DNA of 64,000 bases, taken from NCBI GenBank assembly GCA_014803435.1, contig JACYFD010000001.1, positions 620,001-684,000 of the forward strand. Direction: 5' to 3'. Source of the DNA: Cellulosimicrobium terreum. GTDB taxonomy: Bacteria; Actinomycetota; Actinomycetes; Actinomycetales; Cellulomonadaceae. Numbering within the stretch: position 1 is the stretch's first letter; every line of letters starts with the position of its first letter. Below, piece after piece: positions 36,473-46,182 of the stretch. The translations under genes were made by a program, and so were the position numbers. The notes below the pieces were generated by a model. The model was given only the letters and a program-made list of their open reading frames with translations, had not been told where the DNA came from and ran no database searches.

Positions 36473-36555
36473 GTGGTGTCCTTCCGCAGGCAGGGATGCG
36501 TCGTCCCACCGTCTCCCGCGTCCGGGCACGCCGCCACCGGACGGCCTTCTCGTGG

Positions 36556-37839
36556 TCAGCGCGGCTCGCGCTTCGGCGGACGCATCGTGGGGACGTCGCC
36601 GACGATGGGGATGGGGCGGCGGTGGAACGGGAAGCCGTACCGGGTCACGAGGCCCGCGAGCGTCGTCAGGCGGTTGCGCGGCCCGATGAGCCCCATGATG
36701 TGCACGAACAGCCAGGCGAGCCACGCGACCCCGCGCGTGAGCCGGACCTTGCCGACGACCTCGGCGATCGCGGCACGGCGCCCGATCACGGCCATCGTGC
36801 CCTTGTCGAAGTAGTGCAGGGCCGTCGTCGGGCGGCCGTCGACGAGCGCCCGGATGTTGCGCGCGACCTGCGTGCCGGACTGGATCGCAGGCTGGGCGAG
36901 CTGCGGCAGCCCCGCGGGCGTGATCGCGATGTCGCCCGCCGCGAAGACCCCCGGCAGGCCCGCGACCTGCAGGTCCTCGCCGACGACGACGCGTCCGCCC
37001 TCGCCGCGCGGCAGCCCCCAGTCGTCGACCTCCTCGTGCGGGTGCACCCCCGCGGACCACACGGTGAGGTCGGAGCGGATCCGGGTCCCGTCCGTGAGCA
37101 CGACACCGTCCGGCAGGACCTCGGCGACGCCCGCGCCGAGGTGCAGGCCGACGTGGCGTCGGCGCAGCTCCTCGGCCGCATACGTCCGCAGCTTCGGGTG
37201 GAACGACTTGAGCACCTCGCCGCCGCGCTGGACGATCTTCACCTCGAACGCGTCGCCGCGGATCTCCGGGTAGGCGGGCCGCAGCCCGGCCGTGCGCAGC
37301 TCGGCGAGGGCACCCGCGACCTCGACGCCTGTCGCGCCGCCGCCGACGACGACCACGCGCAGCCCGTCGTCGGTCCCGGGCGTCGACGCCGCCTTCTCCA
37401 GCCGGACGAACAGCGTGTCGCGGATCTTCATCGCCTGCGAACGCGAGTACATGGGGAACGAGTTCTCCTTGGCCCCGGGGGTGCCGAAGAAGTTCGCGGT
37501 GACGCCGTTGGCGATCACGAGGTAGTCGTAGTCGACCCACTCGTCGTTGAGCAGCCGGATGCGCCGTGCGTCGTGGTCGATCCCGACGAGGTGCTCGTGC
37601 ACGACGCGCACGTTCTGCTGCCGCAGGCGCAGTCCCCGCAGGAAGTAGGTGACGTCACCCGGGTTCAGGCCGCCGGTGGCGACCTGGTAGAGCAGCGGCT
37701 GGAAGGTGTTGTAGACGCGCCGGTCCACGAGGGTGACGCGGACCGGGGCCTTCGCGAGCTCCTTGACGGTCGCGAGGCCGGCGAACCCGGCCCCGACGAC
37801 GACGACGTGCGGCAGGCGGTCGGGTTCGGGTCGTGGCAC
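36556..37839 (-). CDS. ndh: Type II NADH dehydrogenase (non-proton-pumping)
   Basis: The product has 427 residues and starts with GTG at 37839. It oxidises NADH and passes electrons to menaquinone at the membrane. Two dinucleotide-binding motifs are visible: VVVVGAGFAGLATVKELAKA (FAD) and VVVVGGGATGVEVAGALAEL (NADH). The quinone/FAD region AAGDIAITPAGLPQLAQPAI and the C-terminal membrane-binding amphipathic segment GVAWLAWLFVHIMGLIGPRN match Ndh. The length is normal for actinobacterial enzymes. Confidence 0.93.
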   Translation of the reverse strand: MPRPEPDRLPHVVVVGAGFAGLATVKELAKAPVRVTLVDRRVYNTFQPLLYQVATGGLNPGDVTYFLRGLRLRQQNVRVVHEHLVGIDHDARRIRLLNDEWVDYDYLVIANGVTANFFGTPGAKENSFPMYSRSQAMKIRDTLFVRLEKAASTPGTDDGLRVVVVGGGATGVEVAGALAELRTAGLRPAYPEIRGDAFEVKIVQRGGEVLKSFHPKLRTYAAEELRRRHVGLHLGAGVAEVLPDGVVLTDGTRIRSDLTVWSAGVHPHEEVDDWGLPRGEGGRVVVGEDLQVAGLPGVFAAGDIAITPAGLPQLAQPAIQSGTQVARNIRALVDGRPTTALHYFDKGTMAVIGRRAAIAEVVGKVRLTRGVAWLAWLFVHIMGLIGPRNRLTTLAGLVTRYGFPFHRRPIPIVGDVPTMRPPKREPR

Positions 37840-37892
37840 AGGGCCAGGTTACGGTCCAAGCCACCCGGCGGCACGGTCAGGCACCCGGACCA

Positions 37893-37898
37893 TAGGCT
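37893..37898 (+). promoter_or_regulatory. TAGGCT -10 box of the PPOX gene (leaderless)
   Basis: TAGGCT is followed by six bases and the ATG at 37905, with no ribosome-binding site. Confidence 0.45.
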
Positions 37899-37904
37899 GG
37901 CCCG

Positions 37905-38312
37905 ATGACCACGTCCGACATGTCAGTCCGCACCGCCGGCACGTCCCCGTACGTGTCGCTGACCACGTTCCGGCGCACCGGCGAGGCGGTCGCCACGCCC
38001 GTGTGGGCCGCGCACGACGACGGCACGCTCGTCGTCATGACGGGGCCCGGCTCGGGGAAAGCGAAGCGACTGCGGTCCGACCCGCGCGTCGTCGTGCAGC
38101 CGTGCGACGTGCGAGGCCAGGTGCCCGACGGCGCGCCCGTCCTGCACGGCACCGCCGAGATCCTGGCGAGCGGGGCGGGCTTCGACCGTGGGATGGACGC
38201 GCTGCGCAGGGCGTACGGGCTGCAGTTCCGCGTCGCGATCTGGGCGGGCCGGCTGCGGCGGCGAGGCGGGTCGGAGCGCGTCGTCCTGCGGATCACGCCG
38301 ACGGCGCGCTGA
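37905..38312 (+). CDS. PPOX-class flavin/F420-dependent oxidoreductase family protein
   Basis: This 135-residue split-barrel protein has the segments YVSLTTFRRTGEAVATPVWA, VVMTGPGSGKAKRLRSDPRV and VLHGTAEIL. These match the small PPOX-class F420-dependent family common in actinobacteria (Rv1155-like). The cofactor choice (F420, FMN or haem) cannot be read from sequence, and the substrate is unknown. Confidence 0.85.
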   Translation: MTTSDMSVRTAGTSPYVSLTTFRRTGEAVATPVWAAHDDGTLVVMTGPGSGKAKRLRSDPRVVVQPCDVRGQVPDGAPVLHGTAEILASGAGFDRGMDALRRAYGLQFRVAIWAGRLRRRGGSERVVLRITPTAR

Positions 38313-38315
38313 CCC

Positions 38316-40106
<1,791 letters not shown>

Positions 40107-40112
40107 TCTCCC

Positions 40113-40118
40113 ACCGTA
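40113..40118 (-). promoter_or_regulatory. TACGGT -10 box of fadD (leaderless)
   Basis: Read on the minus strand, TACGGT is followed by six bases (GGGAGA) and the GTG start. Confidence 0.45.
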
Positions 40119-40138
40119 ACCTACGGTTGCGTAGGTTA
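40117..40138. promoter_or_regulatory. TetR-type operator upstream of fadD
   Basis: Perfect 9-base arms TAACCTACG (40117-40125) and CGTAGGTTA (40130-40138) flank a 4-base centre. It overlaps the edge of the fadD -10 box. Size and symmetry are typical of TetR-family sites. Confidence 0.65.
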
Positions 40139-40147
40139 TGTGCGCGC

Positions 40148-40435
40148 TCAGGCCGGGTACCAGCGCCCTCCCCAGCGTCGGGTCAGGCGCCCGCCCGACG
40201 TCGCGGCGAGCGACCGGACGCCCGCCTCGACCGCGTCGGCGACGTCGTGCGCGGTCGCGTCGGTGTCCGCGAGGAAGCGCACGGTGATGCGTGCCTCGCC
40301 GCGCACGACGCCGACGTCGTGGGCCTCGACGGTCGTGCGCGCGCGTGCCGCCGCGGCCGCCGCCGGCAGGACCGACTCCGGGTCGACACCGGGGCGCAGC
40401 AGCCCGACGGCCAGGCTCACGCGGTAGGACGGCAC
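40148..40435 (-). CDS. Small conserved-looking alpha/beta protein
   Basis: This 95-residue protein (MPSYRVSLAVGLLRPGVDPE) alternates predicted beta strands and helices in a ferredoxin-like pattern: strand, helix (ESVLPAAAAAARARTTVEA), two strands (DVGVVRGEARITVRFLADT), helix (TAHDVADAVEAGVRSLA). There is no export signal. The function is unknown. It lies directly upstream of fadD on the same strand, so it may be transcribed before the fadD promoter. Confidence 0.65.
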   Translation of the reverse strand: MPSYRVSLAVGLLRPGVDPESVLPAAAAAARARTTVEAHDVGVVRGEARITVRFLADTDATAHDVADAVEAGVRSLAATSGGRLTRRWGGRWYPA

Positions 40436-40464
40436 GGTCCGGAGGCTATCCGACCGCTTCCCTA

Positions 40465-40551
40465 CCCGCCGAACACGACATGAGGGTCGTCATCGGGCTC
40501 AGAACGACCGCCACGTCGTGCTCGACGACGCGCCATCACGTGTTCGGCGGG
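40465..40551. repeat. Intergenic palindrome B
   Basis: The outer arms CCCGCCGAACACG (40465-40477) and CGTGTTCGGCGGG (40539-40551) are perfect. An internal GTCGTGCTCG (40515-40524) offers an alternative partner for the left arm. It lies between divergent genes and resembles palindrome A at 33230 in 25 of 29 bases at the left edge. Confidence 0.8.
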
Positions 40552-40574
40552 CGATGGGCTGCGACAATCGACGG

Positions 40575-41300
40575 ATGAGCAACGCTGCCACCGCTCCCGT
40601 GACGGAGCTCGCGTCGTCCGCACCCACGGGGGACCTGCTCGCCGTCTGCCGCGTCCACACGCTGCACCCCGACGCCGGGACCGTCGGCGTCACCGCGATC
40701 GACAAGCGCCCCGTCGACGGCGCGGTGAAGGTCCGCCGGCTCGGCCTGTACGCGGACCTCCAGGCGGACCGTGCGAACCACGGCGGCGCGGACCAGGCCG
40801 TGTACGCCTACGGCCAGGACGACGCGGACTGGTGGGCCGGACAGCTCGGGCGCGAGGTCCCGCCGGGGTTGTTCGGCGAGAACCTGCGCGTGCACGGGAT
40901 CCCCGTGAGCGAGGCGATCGTGGGGGAGCGCTGGGCCGTGGGGACGGCCCTGCTCGAGGTCACGCAGCCCCGCACCCCCTGCGCCACGTTCGCGCGTCAC
41001 CTCGGCGAGGACAGGTGGGTCAGGCGGTTCACCGAGGCCAACCGCACGGGCACGTACCTCGGTGTCCTGCAGTCCGGCGCCCTCAGCGTCGGGGACGTCG
41101 TGACCGTCTGCTACCGCCCGCAGCACGGGGTGACGATCGCCGAGTGGTTCGGTGCGTGGAACGGGCGCGGGAACGACCCCGAGCGTTCGGCCGACGTCGC
41201 GCGCCGGCTGCTCACCGCGCACCTCGACGGTGATATCGCGCTGACCGCCGAGATGCGGGAGCGGGTCGAGATCGCCGCCGGCCGCCGCATCGAGGACTGA
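40575..41300 (+). CDS. MOSC-domain protein (YiiM-like)
   Basis: The start is ATG 40575 (241 residues). The MOSC fold is recognised by LYADLQADRANHGGADQAVY, PPGLFGENLRVHG, VGTALLEVTQPRTPCATFAR (the Cys that binds the molybdenum cofactor) and GTYLGVLQSGALSVGDVV. YiiM-type proteins carry the molybdenum cofactor and reduce N-hydroxylated compounds. The natural substrate is uncertain. A GACAAT box six bases upstream fits a leaderless start. Confidence 0.88.
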   Translation: MSNAATAPVTELASSAPTGDLLAVCRVHTLHPDAGTVGVTAIDKRPVDGAVKVRRLGLYADLQADRANHGGADQAVYAYGQDDADWWAGQLGREVPPGLFGENLRVHGIPVSEAIVGERWAVGTALLEVTQPRTPCATFARHLGEDRWVRRFTEANRTGTYLGVLQSGALSVGDVVTVCYRPQHGVTIAEWFGAWNGRGNDPERSADVARRLLTAHLDGDIALTAEMRERVEIAAGRRIED

Positions 41301-41318
41301 GTCGGTCCGGTCGCCGGC

Positions 41319-41888
41319 TCAGCCGTGCTCGGCGCGGGGGATCCGCGGTGTGCGCGGTCCCCGGGGTCCGCGCGGCGGCTCGGTCGGCGGCCACTCGCCG
41401 TCGTCGGAGCCGTCGTCGGCGCTGAACAGCAGGTCGTGCAGGCGGACCTGGACGGTCTCGACGTCGGGGACGTCGTGCAGCTCGAGGCCCGGCTTGTCGG
41501 TGGCGTCGGAGATGACGAGCGTGCCGCACCCGAACATCCGGTCGATCGGGCCCTTCTCGTAGTTCACGTCGTTGATGCGGTAGAGCGGGATGTCCCGGCC
41601 GGTCCGGGTGATGATGCCGGTGCGCAACGAGATGCGCTTGTTCGTCACCGTGTACTCGGTGGTCCGCCAGCGCAGCCACGGCACGAAGACCCAGACCACG
41701 GCGGCGACGAGCGCGACGCCCGCGATCACCCAGCGCACGACGTCGTCCGTCACGAGGACCACGGCCGCGACGACCGCGACGACCAGCACGACGAGCAGCG
41801 CGAGCGGCCAGAACAGCGCCTTCGCGTGCTCCTTGAGCTCCATGACGACGTGCTCGCCCTCGGTGAGGTGCTTCTCGCTCAGACCCAT
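41319..41888 (-). CDS. PH-domain (YdbS-like) membrane protein
   Basis: The product has 189 residues, from the ATG at 41888. Two membrane helices (about 27-45, PLALLVVLVVAVVAAVVLV, and about 53-70, WVIAGVALVAAVVWVFVPW) are followed by a bacterial PH-like domain (WRTTEYTVTNKRISLRTGII, DIPLYRINDVNYEKG). A Pro/Arg-rich tail ends the protein. This family is common in actinobacterial membranes; the function is unknown. Confidence 0.85.
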   Translation of the reverse strand: MGLSEKHLTEGEHVVMELKEHAKALFWPLALLVVLVVAVVAAVVLVTDDVVRWVIAGVALVAAVVWVFVPWLRWRTTEYTVTNKRISLRTGIITRTGRDIPLYRINDVNYEKGPIDRMFGCGTLVISDATDKPGLELHDVPDVETVQVRLHDLLFSADDGSDDGEWPPTEPPRGPRGPRTPRIPRAEHG

Positions 41889-41951
41889 GGGGAGCATGGT
41901 GCCACCTCGTGGCTGGCAGGCGAAGGGGCGGTCCACAGGCGCGCCCGGGGG

Positions 41952-42599
41952 TCAGCCCGCCGGTGCGAGGTTCCAGCCCTCGACGGTGCGCAGGCCGTGC
42001 CCGTACCCGAGCAGGCAGACCGCTGCGGTGCCGAGCTCGAACCGTGCGCCGAGCGCGGGGTCGAGTCCGAGCCAGGCGGTGACGAGGACCCGCAGCAGGT
42101 GACCGTGCGCGACGAGGACGACGTCCTCGCCGCCGAGCAGCGTGGGCTCGACGCGGGCGAGCACCCGGGTCGCGCGCGCCGCGACCTCGTCGAGGTCCTC
42201 GCCGCGGTGCCCGTTCGGCGCCGCGAGGACGTTCACGCCGTCGCGGAAGACGAGCCACTCGCGGCCCAGCTCGGCAGAGATCTCGACCGAGGTCCGGCCC
42301 TCCACCGGGCCGTAGTCCCACTCGGCGAGATCGGGGTCGGTCGGCGCGTCGGGGAAGCCCGCGAGGTCGGCAGTGCGCCGCGCTCGCTCGCGCGGGCTGG
42401 AGAGCACGACGGCGGGGCGCCGTCCCCGGGCGTCGATCCAGCGCTGGATCCACACGCCCGCGGCGACCGCCTGCTGCTCGCCCGCGACGGTGAGCGCGAG
42501 ATCGGTCCGACCGGTGTGCTTGCCGCTCGCGCTCCACTCGGTCTCGCCGTGCCGCAGCAGCACGATCTGCGGGTCGGGTGCGTCCGGCTGCGCGCTCAC
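41952..42599 (-). CDS. Histidine phosphatase family protein
   Basis: The product has 215 residues, from GTG 42599 with AGGAAGG six bases upstream. It has the catalytic motif IVLLRHGETEWSASGKHTGR and the second His in VVLVAHGHLLRVLV. SSPRERARRTADLAG and AEWDYGPVEGRTSVEI complete the branch-1 histidine phosphatase signature. It is similar to phosphoglycerate mutase-like and acid phosphatase proteins; the substrate is unknown. Confidence 0.88.
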   Translation of the reverse strand: MSAQPDAPDPQIVLLRHGETEWSASGKHTGRTDLALTVAGEQQAVAAGVWIQRWIDARGRRPAVVLSSPRERARRTADLAGFPDAPTDPDLAEWDYGPVEGRTSVEISAELGREWLVFRDGVNVLAAPNGHRGEDLDEVAARATRVLARVEPTLLGGEDVVLVAHGHLLRVLVTAWLGLDPALGARFELGTAAVCLLGYGHGLRTVEGWNLAPAG

Positions 42600-42672
42600 G
42601 GGGAACCTTCCTGTCCAGGGGCCTCCCAGCAGGATCACCCCGTCGGGCCGGTGGCGCGCGGTGGAGCGGCGG

Positions 42673-42804
42673 TCAGGCGGCTGGGCCCCGCGCGTCGACC
42701 ATGCCGTCGACACCGGTTGTCGCGAGGAAGACGACGAGTGCCGCGAGGAGCACGACGGCGATCCCGGTCGAGACGAGCAGGACGGTGCGGGGGCGGACGC
42801 GCAC
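42673..42804 (-). CDS. Small single-helix membrane protein (43 residues)
   Basis: Read on the minus strand from a GTG at 42804 to a TGA at 42673. The short head VRVRPRTVLLV is followed by a clear membrane helix (about residues 8-29, VLLVSTGIAVVLLAALVVFL) and a short outside tail. A GGAG ribbon six bases before the start serves as ribosome-binding site. It is upstream of the histidine phosphatase gene on the same strand. The function is unknown. Confidence 0.5.
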   Translation of the reverse strand: MRVRPRTVLLVSTGIAVVLLAALVVFLATTGVDGMVDARGPAA

Positions 42805-42890
42805 GGTGGGCTCCGGTCTGTCGGGGGTGGAGGTGGGTGGCTCGTCCTAGTGTCGCGCACGTCGAGGTGGTCCAGGCGAGGAGGCGGACG

Positions 42891-43541
42891 ATGACAGGTG
42901 CGGACGGTGGCGCAGGCAGGGACGAGTACACGTACGGCAGCCCGGAGTTCGACTGGTCGATCCTCGAGGTCCCGACGGCTGCCGCCGTGGTGCGCGGTCA
43001 GCTCGGGTTCTCGTGGCTCGCGCTGTCGGACCGGCTGGGGACGCTCACGCAGGCGGAGCTCGGGTGGGAGCCGGGACCGGACGCGCTGCGCGTCGTGCGG
43101 CGTGGCGCCGAACGGTCGGCGCGCACCCTCGGGGTGGGCGACTGGGTGATGGAGTGGCCGGGCGTGCCGGACTCGCCGCAGCCCCGGACGATCGCCTGGT
43201 TGATCGGGCACCTCACGGAGGTCTTCCTCGAACGGTGGGAGTGGACGTTCGGAGCCCACGAGCGACGGCGCGACGCGGTGGTCGTGTCGGGCGAGGTCGA
43301 CGCCGCGGTCGCCGGGCTGCGGCACGAGGTGGACCGCTGGCGGGAGGGTGTCGACGCGCTCGCGGAGGACCAGGTGTTCACGGTGGGGCTCAGCCAGGCC
43401 ACCCCGATCGACGCGCAGTCGCCGTTCGCGCACCTGGTCGCCCACCTGAACCGCGAGCTGATCCACCACGGCGCGGAGATCATGGTGCTGCAGGACCTGT
43501 GCCGGGCGTCGCACGTCACACCCGAGCCGGGGAATCGCTGA
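42891..43541 (+). CDS. DinB-family protein
   Basis: The start is ATG 42891 with GAGGAGG six bases upstream (216 residues). It is a four-helix DinB-like fold: TIAWLIGHLTEVFLERWEWT supplies the first His, and AHLVAHLNRELIHHGAEIMV supplies the other His residues of the metal triad. This family includes mycothiol- and bacillithiol-dependent enzymes; in actinobacteria a mycothiol-linked role is plausible but unproven here. Confidence 0.85.
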   Translation: MTGADGGAGRDEYTYGSPEFDWSILEVPTAAAVVRGQLGFSWLALSDRLGTLTQAELGWEPGPDALRVVRRGAERSARTLGVGDWVMEWPGVPDSPQPRTIAWLIGHLTEVFLERWEWTFGAHERRRDAVVVSGEVDAAVAGLRHEVDRWREGVDALAEDQVFTVGLSQATPIDAQSPFAHLVAHLNRELIHHGAEIMVLQDLCRASHVTPEPGNR

Positions 43542-43566
43542 GCCCCCCGGACAGTTGAAGGTTCAC

Positions 43567-44268
43567 ATGACTGGACCTCTCTCGACATCCCCGGCCGCGC
43601 AGGTCGACACGACGGTGAAGATCGACATCTGGTCGGACATCGCGTGCCCGTGGTGCTACGTGGGCAAGCGTCGTCTCGAGACCGCCCTGAGCCGCCTCGA
43701 GGAGCGTGGCTTCGCCCCGCAGGTCGAGATCGAGTACCACTCGTTCGAGCTCTCGCCGGACACGCCGGTCGACTTCGACGGGAGCTCGGCGGACTTCCTC
43801 GCGAAGCACAAGGGCATGCCCCGCGACCAGGTCGACACGATGCTCGCCCAGATGACCGAGCTCGCGGCGGCCGAGGGCCTGTCCTACGACTTCGACGCGG
43901 TCCACCAGACGAAGACGCTCAGCGCGCACGAGCTGCTGCACCTCGCGAAGTCGCACGGCAAGCAGGCCGAGATGAAGGAGCGCCTGCTCAAGGCGTACTT
44001 CGAGGAGGGGGCGCACGTGGGCCGCGCCGACGTCCTCGTCGATCTCGCCGTCGAGGTCGGCCTCGACCGCGACGAGGTGACCGCGGCGCTCGCCGACGGC
44101 CGGTACGCCGACGACGTGCAGGCCGACATCGACCAGGCGCACGCCTACGGCATCAACGGCGTCCCGTTCTTCGTCGTCGACGGCCGGTACGGAGTCTCCG
44201 GGGCCCAGGACCCGGCCGTGTTCGTCCAGGTGCTCGAACAGGCCGCAGCCGAGGGCGCTGCTGCCTGA
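43567..44268 (+). CDS. DsbA-family oxidoreductase (FrnE-like)
   Basis: The start is ATG 43567 (233 residues). The thioredoxin-fold active site CPWC occurs in IWSDIACPWCYVGKRRLE, and the cis-Pro loop in YGINGVPFFVVDGRYGVSG. The helical insert and the lack of a signal peptide match cytoplasmic FrnE-type proteins, which handle disulfide isomerisation or act in oxidative stress. The segment YHSFELSPDTPVDF is typical. Confidence 0.93.
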   Translation: MTGPLSTSPAAQVDTTVKIDIWSDIACPWCYVGKRRLETALSRLEERGFAPQVEIEYHSFELSPDTPVDFDGSSADFLAKHKGMPRDQVDTMLAQMTELAAAEGLSYDFDAVHQTKTLSAHELLHLAKSHGKQAEMKERLLKAYFEEGAHVGRADVLVDLAVEVGLDRDEVTAALADGRYADDVQADIDQAHAYGINGVPFFVVDGRYGVSGAQDPAVFVQVLEQAAAEGAAA

Positions 44269-44393
44269 GCGACGCATCTCACACCTGGTGCGGTCGCCCT
44301 GCGACTCGGTATCACCGAGACTGGGCGCAAGCCCGCACCGTCGCCGGCGCCACCACGCGCACCGACGCCGTGCACCCCACGAGGAGAGCTCAG

Positions 44394-44570
44394 ATGACCG
44401 ACAGCACCCACCCGTTCCACTCGATCGCGAACCCGCGCCGGACGACGCTCATGACGGTCACGTCGGCCGAGGCCGCCGCACCGCAGCGCGACGGGGGCTC
44501 CGCGTTCACGATGGTCGGCGTCGACGACGCCGGCACCTGCGTCGACGGGGTCTGCGCGCTCCCGGAGTAG
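44394..44570 (+). CDS. 58-residue protein with C-terminal Cys pair
   Basis: The start is ATG 44394 with GAGGAG seven bases upstream, a good ribosome-binding site. The sequence begins MTDSTHPFHSIANPRRTT and ends VGVDDAGTCVDGVCALPE, with two Cys four residues apart (CVDGVC). It has no signal peptide or helix. It follows the DsbA-like gene by about 125 bases, which include a small hairpin (CTCGGT-ATC-ACCGAG at 44305-44319). The function is unknown; a redox-active, metal-binding or precursor peptide is possible. Confidence 0.6.
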   Translation: MTDSTHPFHSIANPRRTTLMTVTSAEAAAPQRDGGSAFTMVGVDDAGTCVDGVCALPE

Positions 44571-44596
44571 ACCGCGGACGCGCGCCCGAGCCGGCG

Positions 44597-45565
44597 TCAG
44601 CCGCCGCGGTGGTCCTGGATCGACAGCCGCGGTCCACGGCGCGGCGGACGTGCCTGTCCGGAGAGCTCCAGCAGCCGCACGACGCGGTAGCGGTGGGGCG
44701 CGTAGGGCGCGAGCAGCTCCAGCATGCGCTCGTCGTCCGCCCGTTCGCCGAGGAACGCCCACCCGACCGCCTTCGCCAGGTGGTAGTCGCCGACGGACAC
44801 CGCGTCGGCGTCCCCGAGCGCGCGCTGCGCGACCTCGGCCGCCGTCCACACCCCGACGCCCGGCACCACCTGCAGGCGCGCGTGCGTAGCCGCCGCGCCC
44901 TGCGCGTCGAGCACCGCGGTGCACTCCTCGAGCCGGCGCGCGACGCGGGCGGCCGCCACGACGGTCCGCGCCCGACCAGGGTCCACCCCCGCCCGGTGCC
45001 AGTCCCAGGACGGGATGCCCGCCCAGGTCGCGGCGTCGGGCACGACGAGCATGGCGGCCGCGCCGGCCGGTCCCGGCGCGGTCTCGCCGTAGCGGCGCAG
45101 GAGCCACGCCCACGACCGCCACGCGGCGACGGTCTGCACCCGCTGCTCGAGGATCGCAGGCACGAGCGCCTCGAGGACGCGGCCCGTGCGCGGGATGCGC
45201 AGGCCCGGGGACCGTCGGTGCGCGTCGCGCAGGAAGTCGGGCGGCGCGAAGCCGGCCGCGTCGTCGTGCTCGCCGAGCAGGTGGGGGAGCGTCTCCAGGG
45301 CTTCCTCTGAGCCTGGCCCCCACGCCTGCCCGACGACGTCCCGCGGGCCGGTCTGCACGAGCCGGCACGTGGCCGGGCCGGACGGGAGGCGGGTGGTGCG
45401 CCAGACCTCCCCGGGGGCGGTGCGTGACGTCGGGTCGTAGGGCCCGCGGGTGAGCCGGGCCAGCGTGAGGCACAGGTCGAGGGGCCGGTCCGAGACGATC
45501 CGCCGCGAGCGGGGCCCGGCGTCAGCGGCGCTCGGGCCGGTGCCGGTGCTCGCCAAGGTCGTCAC
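44597..45565 (-). CDS. DNA-3-methyladenine glycosylase-like protein (AlkA/HhH-GPD)
   Basis: The product has 322 residues, from GTG 45565. The helix-hairpin-helix motif LQVVPGVGVWTAAEVAQRAL is followed by the catalytic Asp in DADAVSVGDYHLAKAVG. LVPAILEQRVQTVAAWRSW matches the start of the glycosylase domain. It removes alkylated bases in base-excision repair. The N-terminal 110 residues resemble the AlkA-N region. It has no ribosome-binding site, and a GACGAT box six bases upstream suggests a leaderless transcript. Confidence 0.88.
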   Translation of the reverse strand: MTTLASTGTGPSAADAGPRSRRIVSDRPLDLCLTLARLTRGPYDPTSRTAPGEVWRTTRLPSGPATCRLVQTGPRDVVGQAWGPGSEEALETLPHLLGEHDDAAGFAPPDFLRDAHRRSPGLRIPRTGRVLEALVPAILEQRVQTVAAWRSWAWLLRRYGETAPGPAGAAAMLVVPDAATWAGIPSWDWHRAGVDPGRARTVVAAARVARRLEECTAVLDAQGAAATHARLQVVPGVGVWTAAEVAQRALGDADAVSVGDYHLAKAVGWAFLGERADDERMLELLAPYAPHRYRVVRLLELSGQARPPRRGPRLSIQDHRGG

Positions 45566-45609
45566 GACCCCATCGTCGCACCGGGTACCGACGGCGCCGA
45601 CGCGGAGGG

Positions 45610-46182
45610 TCAGTCGAAGAGCGTGTCCATGTCCCAGGGAGGGTCGGCCGCACCCGGCCGGACGGTCGCGGCGACCTGCGTACCGGTGCGCACCTGGGCG
45701 CCGGCACGGTCCGCCAGCTCGGGGACGAGCGTGCCGTCGAGGTGCCCGCGGCCGGCGGCCCAGTCCTGCGCGGCGAGACCGGCGAGCTGGTCGGCGCGCT
45801 CGTTGAACGGGTCGCCGACGTGGCCGCGGACCCAGCGGAACCGCACGGGGCCCACGCGCTCGGTGATCGCGTGGTCGATGGCCTGGACGAGCTCGAGGTT
45901 CTTGACCGGCTCGCCGCCGGCGGTGCGCCAGCTCTTGCGCTTCCAGCCCACGACCCACTCCGACGCGCACTTGATGGCGTACTGGGAGTCGGACTCGATG
46001 AGCAGAGGCTCGGCGCCCGGGTGGGCACGGACCGCCTGGAGGAGTGCGGTGAGCTCGGCGACCTGGTTCGTCCCGCTCGCGGCTCCGCCGGCGTCGAACG
46101 ACCCGTCGTGGTTGATCCACGCCCACCCGATCGCCCCGCCCGGGTTGCTCAGGCAGGAGCCGTCGGTGCTGACAGTGATCAC
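45610..46182 (-). CDS. rnhA: Ribonuclease HI
   Basis: The product has 190 residues, from GTG 46182 with GAGGAG four bases upstream. The catalytic carboxylates are present: VSTDGSCLSNPGGAIGWAW (Asp), VAELTALLQAV (Glu), LIESDSQYAI (Asp) and GHVGDPFNERADQLA (Asp). It degrades RNA in RNA-DNA hybrids. The C-terminal 50 residues are an extension beyond the core. A longer start at GTG 46218 is possible but lacks a better site. Confidence 0.93.
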   Translation of the reverse strand: MITVSTDGSCLSNPGGAIGWAWINHDGSFDAGGAASGTNQVAELTALLQAVRAHPGAEPLLIESDSQYAIKCASEWVVGWKRKSWRTAGGEPVKNLELVQAIDHAITERVGPVRFRWVRGHVGDPFNERADQLAGLAAQDWAAGRGHLDGTLVPELADRAGAQVRTGTQVAATVRPGAADPPWDMDTLFD

